The translations under genes were made by a program, and so were the position numbers. From positions 1 through 53,022 of IMG/VR virus record IMGVR_UViG_3300044611_000205: 53,022 bases of DNA, one strand, 5' to 3'. Source of the stretch: a virus. The notes below the pieces were generated by a model that did no database searches, was not told the origin of the DNA, and saw only the letters and a list, made by a program, of their open reading frames with translations. Shown piece by piece: positions 7,775-18,600 of this stretch. Every line of letters begins with the position of its first letter. Within the stretch, counting starts at the first letter, position 1.

Positions 7775-10700
7775 TATACCTCCACTACCTTTATTATGCT
7801 TGACGGTCCAGAATCATCAAATCCATAATCTATTTGAGAAACTACAAATTTTGAATCCACATCTACGAACTTATCATCACTTGGTAAGGTATAATCAATT
7901 TTAACTATATCACCCAATTGTAAATGCGAAAGTCCAAAAACTTGTAGTAAAACAATTTTTCTTGGTCTTAAAGTTCTTGGTATTAACCATTCCATTAAAT
8001 TATTTGCTTGATCTTCACTTTGTATATATAGTGATTCTAAAACAAACTCTCTTCTTCCATATTTAAATCTACTGTTTTTTACACTTTGTAATACCTTTTC
8101 TCTTCTTAGTGGAGAATTTATTAAATCTGAAACAAGGTTTGACTCTGAAAAATTTGATCTTTCTTGAAAATATTTATCAACACTTAAAGAATTTGAAGTT
8201 GTTTGAGTAAAGGTGATTCCTATTATTTGTAAATAGTTTCCAGAAGTTTCGTCTAACACAATAAGTTTATCTGTGGCATTAAACACTAAAAATTCTGCAC
8301 CGTATGAGTCTGAATAAAATCCTGAAGTTGTATAAGTTTTTTCATTTCCAAATGTTGGTTTTAATATTGCTCTGAACGCAGGATATGCTTTGTCGTATTT
8401 AACATTAAAATAAGCACACTCTCTCATTATGGTTCCAAACTCTTCATAATACATTTTATATTTTGGTGCATTTTGAGCACCAATTTCTGACAAATAAGTT
8501 GCTTGAACAAATCCAGATATAGCATATTTTTTCAAGGCATCTGAAGAATTAATTTGTTTTTTTCCAAAGGTAGGAGATATTTGCTCTATTACGGTCTCGC
8601 TACTATCTTGAGAGTATTGATTTTTTAACGCATAAACATTTTCAAACATACATTTTGATCCACCCCTAATAAATAACCCCATGGTGTTATATTTTTCTTC
8701 AAGTGGAGAAGTGTCATCTACTGTAGCAATTTGTGTTCCGTTTAAGTATAAGTAAAACCTTCTAACTGTACCTATATCTTTATACTCTATAGCAAGGTCA
8801 TATACTGTAGGATTGTCTTCGTTTACTAATCTATCTTGCCCAACAAACTTTCCTTCATCAACTAATATTTTTGCTAGGCCTCCGTATAGTTTTACTGGTA
8901 CTGCTGCCTCAGCATCATTTTCTATATGTCTTTCAACTTTATAAAACAATACATTATGTAGTACTGAAAACTCTTCTCCAGTACCACTATCCACTAGATT
9001 ATAACTTTCTAAATTATCTGCAGTTAAAGAACATATTTCAAAATAGTATCCATTAATACCCTCTGGATCTAGCATAATAGCAATTCCCCCAGATCCCCCA
9101 CTTATAGCAGTAGTTTGTTCTCCAGTTGTTGAAGTTGTTATATAATACTCAGTTGCATTTGTTGGAGTTTGTAATCTTTCACTAGATTCTTTTTTACCAA
9201 TTATCCTCATTCTGGTTCCAAAATGTCTATAGTCTGAGTCCATTGTTTTTTTAACATGTGATATCAGTCCTTTTGTAGCACCCTTTGGTCCAGTAAAAGT
9301 AAGGGCAGAGGATTGAACAGTTCCTTTTGAAGTTGTTCTTAAATCCTTTACTATATCATCAGATGGTATATTCTCTCTTAAAAAATTTGCAATAATACTA
9401 TTTCTAGATGAATCTTGAGATTGTGCTTTTCCAGATATCCAAGCCTTTGTAGAACTAGTTCCTTTAGGAGGCCTTACAATTTTTGATGTTGGAGTTGTTG
9501 TAAATAAATAAGATGAAGCCATGGTGTACCCATCAACATTTTGTTTTTGTGTCCAAAAAGAATCTATTCCAGCATAGTGAGATGTGATAGAAGTACCAAA
9601 CTGTGCCCTACCACTTTTCTTTACAGCACCTTCTTTTAATACCGTAATGTAGGAGTTACTTGCACTTGTTAACTCTTCGTAAAAAGGTTCTGAATAAATT
9701 TTTATTAGACCAGTTGGATACATCTTTCCATTAAAAGGTAGATCAGAAAAATATTTTTGATAAGCAATTTCGTCAGTTATCCAAACATTACCAACATTAG
9801 CAACAGAATATTCAACTGCATCATATTTTATAACTTCTCCATTAGCATACAAAAATCCTTGAGTTCTTGGAAGCCAGTAAATGTTTTCTCCAACATCTAT
9901 AATGTTATTAACAACTTGTCCATTTTGTACAAAAGGGTCTAGATTGTTTAAATCAGAATTTAATGCTACTGCTCCTAAGGTAAAATTATTAGTTTTTGCT
10001 TTTTCATTTATTGTTTTGTAATTAACTTGTCCAGGAACTTCCCATAGAACCACTGGCTGATACCCATAAGATTTATCTTCGTCTACATAAATTGCTTGCT
10101 GTAATGACGCTGGTGCCCTTTGTACATACCTAGAAACATAGTTTATTATTCCATCATTTAAAACTCTTGTTTCTGCACTTTTAACTTCAATAATGTTTGG
10201 AAGATTCCCACCTTCTTGTTGTCCATACAGTGTTAAATCTTCATTTCTATCTACAGTATCTGGTAGTAAATATTCTTTACTCATTACTACAAAATTATTA
10301 TATTCATCAAAAAACATAGAAGTTTGTGTTGCTATAGCAATTCTATTTAATACCTCTGCAACATTTGCTTCTGGCTCAACAAACAAGTATGGAATAACTG
10401 GATCATTCTTTCCTTCTATATTTTTAAAAATATAATTACTGAATCCAATATTATCTAACAATACTGCAATTGCAAAAGTTAATGAGACATTTTGAAAAAA
10501 CATTGCAGGGCATGATTCATTTTCAAATCTAAAAAAATTATCTCTTAAAGTTACATCTACATTAAGAAGCCCACTTCCCATATTTGGAAATTCTTCAACA
10601 TACATACTTTTTAATGGTACAAATTTATCAAAACCGTTTACATTTTTTACTATTTCATAAAAATCAACTCTAGTATTTGGATTCAAAAGTTTTGCAATTA

Positions 10701-12090
10701 AACTTCCTTGATTATTTACAAAAATATTTTGTTCGCTAAATGCAAAGTCATAGTTCATCATTGTCATAGATCCGTTTGAAGCAACTACTCCTCCTACTGG
10801 AATACCTGTAACATCATTTGGAATTGACTTTGTAAAACTAAAACCTAAAACATAATCAGAAATATTAGCCCTAAGCCTTGGACTTAACTCAATTAAATCA
10901 AAAGTATTATCTGGGCCATATAAAGTCTCTATTTTTAGCCTTAATCCTTTTATAAAAGAGATATCCCTATATACAGTATTTCCTCCAGATATAAAATAAT
11001 CAGGATCGGTTAATTTATCAATTACCCCAATTTTTTGAGTATCATTATCTTCCAACAATTGGAACCTATAGTTTGCTTGAAAAATTTTCCATTCTTCATC
11101 TTGTGCATCCCATATGTGTATATTTCCAGCATTTTGAGTATCAGCGTCTAACAAATATGCTTCTCCAGTTATCACACCAGATATTGGTCTTTGGCTTATA
11201 TCAGAAAGTTTATCTACATAGTAAAAGTTTCCTTTATATTTTTCTGGTACTTCTATTCCATAAAATAATTCTACATACCCATCCCATTTTACAATGTCAG
11301 ATCCATCTCTTCTTAATGAGTCTTCATTAAAAGATATTGCATCTACCCAATTATTAAAATCATCTAAATATTGTATTGACCATCTTTTAGGAATACTTGA
11401 TTTATTTCTACTTCCCAAAGGGTCTAATTGAATATTATTATCTTTATCTTTTATAATAGATCCTTCTGTTTCTGCTAAGTTTGTTTGCATTTTTAAAACA
11501 ATTCTATTAGTTGGAACAGGGTTATTGTAAATTACAAATGGACATGAGTCTGAAATTTTATACCCTATGTTAGTTTGATCTAATTGTAAAGAAACACCTC
11601 TTTCAATACCGTTTTCGGTTCTAAAAGAATTCCAGTATTTAAATGTATCATACCTAGAAGCCATATAATATCTTGGTCTTCTTGCAGACTTAATATTATC
11701 TACAAATTTTCCATTGTTAAAATATAATGGTTTGTTTATACCAGACCTTGGTCTAAAAGGAAAAAAACATTGCTTTAAATCAAAATATAATTGTCTATCA
11801 ACTTCTGGGGTTGAAAAAATTAATGATGCATCATTTTCATCTATTAGTTTTTCAGACTCAATGCTAGATATTAAAGCATCTGTATAATAGTCTCCATTAT
11901 CAAGTTCATCATAAGAATTAGGAAGAGTTGTATAAATACTTCCCTGAGGATCATTTGGTCTATATCTATAATTACCAAATGTTTTTATATTGTCAAAATC
12001 ATTTAAATTCCATTCTGCAATAACAAATGGTTCTACTTCTATTGTATTTTTTGTTTTTAAATGTTCTTGTAAGTCATTATCTATAAACAT
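7774..12090 (-). CDS. Large minor tail protein (tip/hub-like) with LamG-like domain
   Basis: A 1438-residue structural protein in the usual place for the actinophage tail-tip protein, after the distal tail gene. Residues 1 to about 150 hold a WNLNDFDNI-type opening. Residues about 560 to 640 (VAEVLNRIAIATQTSMFFDE) resemble tail hub domains. About 955 to 1150 form a concanavalin/LamG-like jelly roll (FYLYLNGTQIATVDD, then MGLFIRGGSKCMFENVYAL), the kind of fold used to bind surface glycans. The last 120 residues (LRPRKIVLLQVFGLSHLQLG) look like the hub C-terminal domain seen in many minor tail proteins. No catalytic motif is seen. Glycan binding is inferred. Confidence 0.75.
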   Translation of the reverse strand: MFIDNDLQEHLKTKNTIEVEPFVIAEWNLNDFDNIKTFGNYRYRPNDPQGSIYTTLPNSYDELDNGDYYTDALISSIESEKLIDENDASLIFSTPEVDRQLYFDLKQCFFPFRPRSGINKPLYFNNGKFVDNIKSARRPRYYMASRYDTFKYWNSFRTENGIERGVSLQLDQTNIGYKISDSCPFVIYNNPVPTNRIVLKMQTNLAETEGSIIKDKDNNIQLDPLGSRNKSSIPKRWSIQYLDDFNNWVDAISFNEDSLRRDGSDIVKWDGYVELFYGIEVPEKYKGNFYYVDKLSDISQRPISGVITGEAYLLDADTQNAGNIHIWDAQDEEWKIFQANYRFQLLEDNDTQKIGVIDKLTDPDYFISGGNTVYRDISFIKGLRLKIETLYGPDNTFDLIELSPRLRANISDYVLGFSFTKSIPNDVTGIPVGGVVASNGSMTMMNYDFAFSEQNIFVNNQGSLIAKLLNPNTRVDFYEIVKNVNGFDKFVPLKSMYVEEFPNMGSGLLNVDVTLRDNFFRFENESCPAMFFQNVSLTFAIAVLLDNIGFSNYIFKNIEGKNDPVIPYLFVEPEANVAEVLNRIAIATQTSMFFDEYNNFVVMSKEYLLPDTVDRNEDLTLYGQQEGGNLPNIIEVKSAETRVLNDGIINYVSRYVQRAPASLQQAIYVDEDKSYGYQPVVLWEVPGQVNYKTINEKAKTNNFTLGAVALNSDLNNLDPFVQNGQVVNNIIDVGENIYWLPRTQGFLYANGEVIKYDAVEYSVANVGNVWITDEIAYQKYFSDLPFNGKMYPTGLIKIYSEPFYEELTSASNSYITVLKEGAVKKSGRAQFGTSITSHYAGIDSFWTQKQNVDGYTMASSYLFTTTPTSKIVRPPKGTSSTKAWISGKAQSQDSSRNSIIANFLRENIPSDDIVKDLRTTSKGTVQSSALTFTGPKGATKGLISHVKKTMDSDYRHFGTRMRIIGKKESSERLQTPTNATEYYITTSTTGEQTTAISGGSGGIAIMLDPEGINGYYFEICSLTADNLESYNLVDSGTGEEFSVLHNVLFYKVERHIENDAEAAVPVKLYGGLAKILVDEGKFVGQDRLVNEDNPTVYDLAIEYKDIGTVRRFYLYLNGTQIATVDDTSPLEEKYNTMGLFIRGGSKCMFENVYALKNQYSQDSSETVIEQISPTFGKKQINSSDALKKYAISGFVQATYLSEIGAQNAPKYKMYYEEFGTIMRECAYFNVKYDKAYPAFRAILKPTFGNEKTYTTSGFYSDSYGAEFLVFNATDKLIVLDETSGNYLQIIGITFTQTTSNSLSVDKYFQERSNFSESNLVSDLINSPLRREKVLQSVKNSRFKYGRREFVLESLYIQSEDQANNLMEWLIPRTLRPRKIVLLQVFGLSHLQLGDIVKIDYTLPSDDKFVDVDSKFVVSQIDYGFDDSGPSSIIKVVEV

Positions 12091-12681
12091 TTATACCTCC
12101 TCGAGTGAGAGGTCAATATTCCATAAGTCATGATTAGTTCCACCACGTTTTACAACATTAAAAGAAAATGAAGAAAAATAAACTTCTAATACATCGTTAT
12201 ATTGTTTTAAATGATCATACTCGTCATTTTGATCTGCAAACTTGTCATGTCTATCATAAGACATAAACATATAAAAAGAGCCAGGATGAGTTTCGTACCA
12301 TTTAACAAGATCAACACCGCCAGCACCTCCATCGGCAGTATATTCTGTTAGACCGTAGGCTGGCTTTCCGTTGGCATCAAAATTAGGTTTTCCGTCAAAA
12401 GATCTAGAGGGTATCATTTCCCATCCAAATGAAATATTCAACTTATCTGCTATGTGATAAGAACGCATAGTAGCGTTTATCATTCTTTGTCTATTTTCAA
12501 TTCTATTAGAAGAAAGGGATAACTCACCCCTGTTGTGATCTGACAGTATTATAAAATCTAGGCCCTCTATTCCTTCTGGAACCAAAAGTCCTTCGCTTAA
12601 AATACCTGAATTATTAGACCAAGCAATCGCCTGAGGCCTATTATAATTCCACCTATTCTGTATGTATGTTCTACTAGACAC
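12091..12681 (-). CDS. Distal tail-type minor tail protein
   Basis: A 196-residue protein between the tape measure and the tip protein, the position of the distal tail protein (Dit-like) in siphophages. It contains conserved-looking runs such as SFGWEMIPSRSFDGKPNFD, and a C-terminal beta strand set (VLEVYFSSFSFNVVKRGG) resembling the strand-rich ring domain of such proteins. Length is short for Dit (about 200 to 300), but the sequence is too diverged to be sure. The start touches the tape measure stop. Confidence 0.65.
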   Translation of the reverse strand: MSSRTYIQNRWNYNRPQAIAWSNNSGILSEGLLVPEGIEGLDFIILSDHNRGELSLSSNRIENRQRMINATMRSYHIADKLNISFGWEMIPSRSFDGKPNFDANGKPAYGLTEYTADGGAGGVDLVKWYETHPGSFYMFMSYDRHDKFADQNDEYDHLKQYNDVLEVYFSSFSFNVVKRGGTNHDLWNIDLSLEEV

Positions 12682-15600
12682 TATCTTCTAATACCCCTTA
12701 TTTGCCGTTGTTGGCCCATCCTAATACGGTTCATTACAGCATCAGCGATTTCATTTGGAGATGCATCTGTTCCTGCTACGTTTACATTAACACTATAATT
12801 ATTATACACTGGCGAAACCATTGTTGAAGTTGAATTATCAGAAATAACTGGTGCTAATCCTCCACCTTCAATGCTAGACATTTCTGGAAATACATTACTG
12901 TTTAAAGATTTTAAAAATGGAAGATTTGCTTGTGCAACTGATTTTCTGACTACAAACTCTCCAGGAGTTAATAATGCTGGAACCTTATCTGTTATTCCAG
13001 TACCTGGAACTTGCATTCCAAGATTTGCCCTAATTGCTGGAGGAGACTCTTTAGAACCCCTATAGTTAATCATTCCTCCATACGCTGCTCTAATAAATCC
13101 TCCAAAAGATTTTTTTTCTGTTTTTTTATTAGTACTGGTGCTACTTGCTTTTACGTATTCGTCTTTTAATACAGTTCCACCTTCGCCACGTTTAGCCTTC
13201 CAGTATTGATTCCATCTTAATATTGAAGCATTGATTCCATCCATCTCTGTTTTCCATTTATTATATTCGGCATCTTCTAAGTCTCTTGCCAACTGTAGTC
13301 TTTCTCCTTCTCTAGCAAAAACAGCATCTCTTATCGGCTCTAACTCTTGCTCTCTATTAAATATAATATCTTGTAAATTTTGAATTGATAGATTTCTTTG
13401 ATAAACTCTTTCATTAATGTCGTCTATTTGTTGTTCAATTTCTGCTCTAGTAAATAATTGACCATTAACTTCTGCTGTCAATGATGATAACTCTTTTTCT
13501 CTTTGGTTTTCTAAAGCAGCCTTAGTGTCTTCTACTTGACTAGATGCAAAGTTTGAAGACATTGTTTCTGCTGCAGATGCTGCTGCTCCAAAATCACCAC
13601 TAGTTAATGCACTAGCAAGAGCAATTCTATCCTGTCTTTGTCGTGATAGCCTATCATTTATTTGAGCAACTCTGTCAAGAGCCTTTGTTCGTAAATCATA
13701 TGCTGAATTTACATCTTTTTCTTTTTCAGCAAGAGTCTCTAGTGATTTATTTCTTATTGCAACTTGTCTACTATCTAATTCATTTTGTCTTTGAAGTTTA
13801 TCTATTCTTTGATTTTCTACTCTATTTAATCTTTCAACATCTTCAATTTGACGATTTAATGTAGATATTTCTTTATCTTTTACTTTTACTGCATTTTGTT
13901 GTAATCTAATTCTTTGTTCTTCATCGCTCAAAAGCATTACCGAAAGCATTTTTTGAACATCTTGTTGTTCTTTCATCATATTAATTGCTTTCTTTCTTTC
14001 AAAGGTAGACATTTCTAGAAGACTTGCTTGATCTACTAATGCAATATTTTCTCCAGATACCCCCTGTTTTGTAAGTTGTACTATTGCTTTTTGATATTTT
14101 ATTGTTTCTTCAAAACTTTTTTTAGTTTTTTGAAAAGCAGATTCTTGACCCTTATCGCCTTCTCCAGCACCAGCAACTCTAGCAGAGGACGCTGTTGATG
14201 CTAGGTCTTTTTCTAATTTTTCTTTTTCGCTAGCAAGTTGTGCCAGTTTTCTTAACTCTTCATCTGTTGCAACACCCCTGTCTTTAAGTGCTTGAAGTGC
14301 AGAAATCTCTATACCCTTAGCATCTATTTGTGAATCTATTTCAATTAATTTAGATTGGGTTGCTGCATCAAAATCATCAAATCCTTTAATATCTTTTTTA
14401 AGTTGGTTTAGATTTTCTTGTACTGCTGGATCACTTACATCTTTTCCATTATACAAAGCAGTTAACTCTAATTGTGCTTTTCTTTTTTCTTCTTTTGTTC
14501 CACTTGATAAATCTGCCATTGCTTTATTAAGTCTTATAGCATCTTTTTCTATTTCCTCAGCAGTTTTAGGATTTCCATTTGCATCTACTGCAATTAAAGA
14601 AAATACAAACTCTTTATCTAATTGTGGATTTAAAGAATCTAACATATTCCAATTTCTATTTAAATCCTCTGCTAGTGGACCAAATTTATTTACTACATCA
14701 GGATTTGTTATATCTATTTTTAAAGATTTTGTTATTTCTGGGCTAAGTCCCTCTAACATTTTATAATTTTCTGCTACTTTTTCTACAGTTCCTAGGTTAC
14801 CACTAACTGAGGCTCTTTGTGCCATTTCTTGCATTAATTCTGGATTTGATGATAATGGGCTGAACGCTGAAGTTGTTGCCTCAAGTCCATTTTTTTCTAC
14901 AAGGTTTGCAAAATCTGTGTTTGTTTTTGACATTTCTTGAACAAATGTTAGTGCTGCCAAACTCATTTTTCCAGACAGAATATCTCCAAAAAATATTGCT
15001 TGATCTGCTAAATTACCACCAAACTCATCTGTAACAAACTTTAATATTTCTTGTTGCTCTGCCTCATCAATCCCTACGTTCGTCATTTCTTCATTAAATT
15101 GTCTAGTTACTTTGTTTGCCAAATCTTCTGCTGCTTTTACGTTAACATCTTTACCAGCCAGATTAAGTGCCATGGGTCCAGCACCAGTTAGTCTAGCAAC
15201 TGGGTCACGGAAAAGTCCAAGATTACCAGTTCCAAATGCACCTGCCGCTGCATTAAATGATAAATTTTTTGCGTTTAATGCATCAAGTTGTTTTTCAATA
15301 CCTAGTGACCCACCAGCAGTATTTAACTGCTCAGTTTGATTGGCAAATTCTTCATAACTTATAGCACCCTTAACATACTCTTCCCTTAAAGATGCTCTTA
15401 CTTCTTTTTCTTTTAATGCATTTTCAATAATATTGTTTTGCAAAGTTTCAATTTTCATTTGTGCTGCCAACACATCATTTGGAACAAGCACTTTTACTAT
15501 TTGTTGCATTGCTAATCCAAAATCATATTGCTTACTAAATACATTCCAAAATGGTGCATCGTCTATTCTTTTCAATTCTTTATTAACTTGCTCTGTTATT

Positions 15601-18600
15601 TCTTCTGGATTTGTAGGTGCTGCAATTTGAGAAAGAATTTCTATTCTATTGCCCTTAATTAATTCTCCTTCGGGACCTATCAATTGTGTAATTTGTGCAA
15701 CTGCATTTATTCCAACAGTTTCATTTTTTAATGCAATGCCTATGTCTGTAGCAACTTGTCTTGCTTCAGAGGGTGTTAACACTCCAGACATAACTGCTTG
15801 AGTTAATTGATTTCTTAATGCGGATGCTTGATCTCCTCCCATTTTTTTAACAGTTTGCAAATCTTGAAGCATTGACTGACCTTGTTCTGATTGCATTAAC
15901 TGAGAAGACATTGCTTTTTCTTCTTCTGTTGCTCTTTGGCCAGATATCAATTCTGAAGTTCTTTGTGCTTCTCTTTGGCCAGGAGTAGTTCTTCCCATTG
16001 CCTTTGCTATATTTTCTAATGACTCAGAAGTTCCATATAAAGCATTGTTATATTTAGAAACTGCCTGTTTCATATTGTTATGAAGTTTTGTAAATCCTAC
16101 AACTGCTGCTGTTGCAGCAACAACTGCTAATACATATGGATTTGACATTTTAAAGAATTGCATATATTTTCGCATTTGTACAAATTGTTTTTGTATTGCT
16201 TGCCCACCTTTTCCAACTATACCCAAACCTTTTGCTCCAGCCTGAGCGTTTTTTGATAATGTAATAAATGATTTTGTTACTAAACTTCGTGCTGCTTCAA
16301 AGGCAATAAAACTTGCAACCATTGATCCTGTCATACCAAATTGTTCTTGAGAACCTTCTCCCATAAATGGAAGACTTGCTGCAACACCAGCAGCCATTCC
16401 AGCGGCACCAGCACCTCTTGGTCTTACTGCTTTTGTTGTATTTCCAGTTTGAATTCCTAATGCTCTAACGGCTTGTGGGGTTGTTGCTCCAGGGTTTTCT
16501 CTTTTATATTTTTCAATCTCTTTTACTTGAGCGACTAGATCTCCATTATTTAAATATTGAATTCCACCTTTAACTTTGCCACCAACGTTTAATTTTTGAG
16601 CATTTATAGCGTGCAGCAATCCTAAGTTTTTTTGTGTTGCGTCTTTATTAACTACAAATTCTCCTGGGGTAAGCATGGCTGGAACTGTATCTGTGTTTCC
16701 TAAGCCTGGAACTATATTTCCTCTATTAAATTTTTGTATAGCACTTTTTTCACTAAATATTTCTAAGATATCATCAGGATTTAATTCTTCCCAAACTTTA
16801 TAATCTCTTACAGGGTAGCCACCATCATTTTTAATTACTTCTTTTTTTATTTTTCCATTTTCTTTTTTTAATTTCATAAATGATGCTATTCTTTGATCAC
16901 CTATTTTAACCATATAGCGTTTTTCTTCTGAAGATATCAAATCTAATAAATCTTTTGGTTTTCCTTTTCCTAATGCTTTTGAACCAGTTCTTGTTCCTAA
17001 ACTTATTCCAAATAAAGATAATGCATTTGCTGAATCTGTTCCAAATATTTCTTCTACAGCATTTTTTGTACTTTTTATTTTTCCTGAAGGACCTCCACCG
17101 TTTAAATATTTAACACCTGGAATCATTCCTCCTTTATTAAATCCTTCTCCAATTCCTCTTATGTATGCCTCTTTAAAACCTTTTGATTTTTCTACTTGTA
17201 AAGTGTTAAGAAGACTTCTTTTTTCTAAAGCGTTGTTAGGGTCAACATCATATTGTCCTATAGTTTTTTTAGTTATTGGATCATATATTTCAACATTAAG
17301 TGGTCGTGTTCCACTAGTTCTTCTACCAGCAGTCATTCCTGACTTAAGAGTTTGTATTGGAAATTTATCAAAATCATATTTCCTTCTTGTAGTAATACCA
17401 GCCATTGCTGCTTCCCACAATCCTGTTGCAACTCGACCACCACCGTTTAAATACTGAACACCTGGAACCTGTCCGCCTTTATTAAAGGCAGTTCTTACAA
17501 CGGTTGCTATATTTCCAGAACCTCTAAATACTAGTTTTGAAATTAAATTTTTAGCACGCTCAGATAACTTAACAAATGCTTTATCATTTGGATCAAAACT
17601 ATTTGCTGATGTATATTGTTTTTGATCAAAAACTTCTTCTCCTGTTGATTTAGATATTTTTGTAATACTTTTTATAAAACTTGCATATGGTTCTTCTTTT
17701 ATATCTATGTTTTGTGCTTTATAAGTTTCTTTAATTAATTCTAACTTGCTCATTTTTGCAAATTGATTAACATTTCCTGTTTTACCTTTAAGTTCATATA
17801 AGTCATTTGCTATTTCTTGCATTGGAGCAATTCTAACATTTGTATTTTGAGACAAAGCCTCATTAAATAATTGTAATTGTCTTTTAGATCTAGTTTTAGA
17901 TCCAAATTCTGAAAATGCTACATCTGAAATATCTCCTAATTTTATCGTGCCAACGCCATCAACTGGAAGTCCATGGTCAGTTATTCTTGCGTTTTGAGGT
18001 AGTTTTGAAAGTATATCTTGATATGATGCCCTAACCTTATTTTTTGATTGTAAAAAGTCTGCCATAAAAGTTTGTCTTGCCTTACCTGTTATTCTAAGTT
18101 CATCCGCATATCTTTCTGCTTGAAAGTTCATTGTTTGAAATATATCTTCTGCTATTTCGGCTTGCATTTCAGCAACCGTTGCACCACCTTTAGAAAGTTT
18201 TTTATTTAGTTTATCTGAAAAATCTAATACCCTATTATTTAAAAATTGAACTTTTGTACCTTTTGGAATAGTTCTTCCATCTGCAACTAACAAATCTTTT
18301 TCTAATGTATGAATGACTGAGTTTATATGAGATTTTTCTGTTGCTTTTACTACACTTGATGGATCTACTGCAAATCTTGTCATAGCACTATTTAAAGAAG
18401 TAGTATTAATATTAAATTGTTTTCCTTCTACTCTATTTCTTGTTAATCTTTTTACTTCATTTGCAAAGGCCTCTAAATCATTTGGTTTATCTTGTAAAAA
18501 CTCTATTGCAGATGCAGCCTTTTCTCTTGCTTTTTCACTTGAAAAAATGTATCCTCTAAAATGTTGACTTACAAGTGTATTAATTTGTTCAGGATTTTGA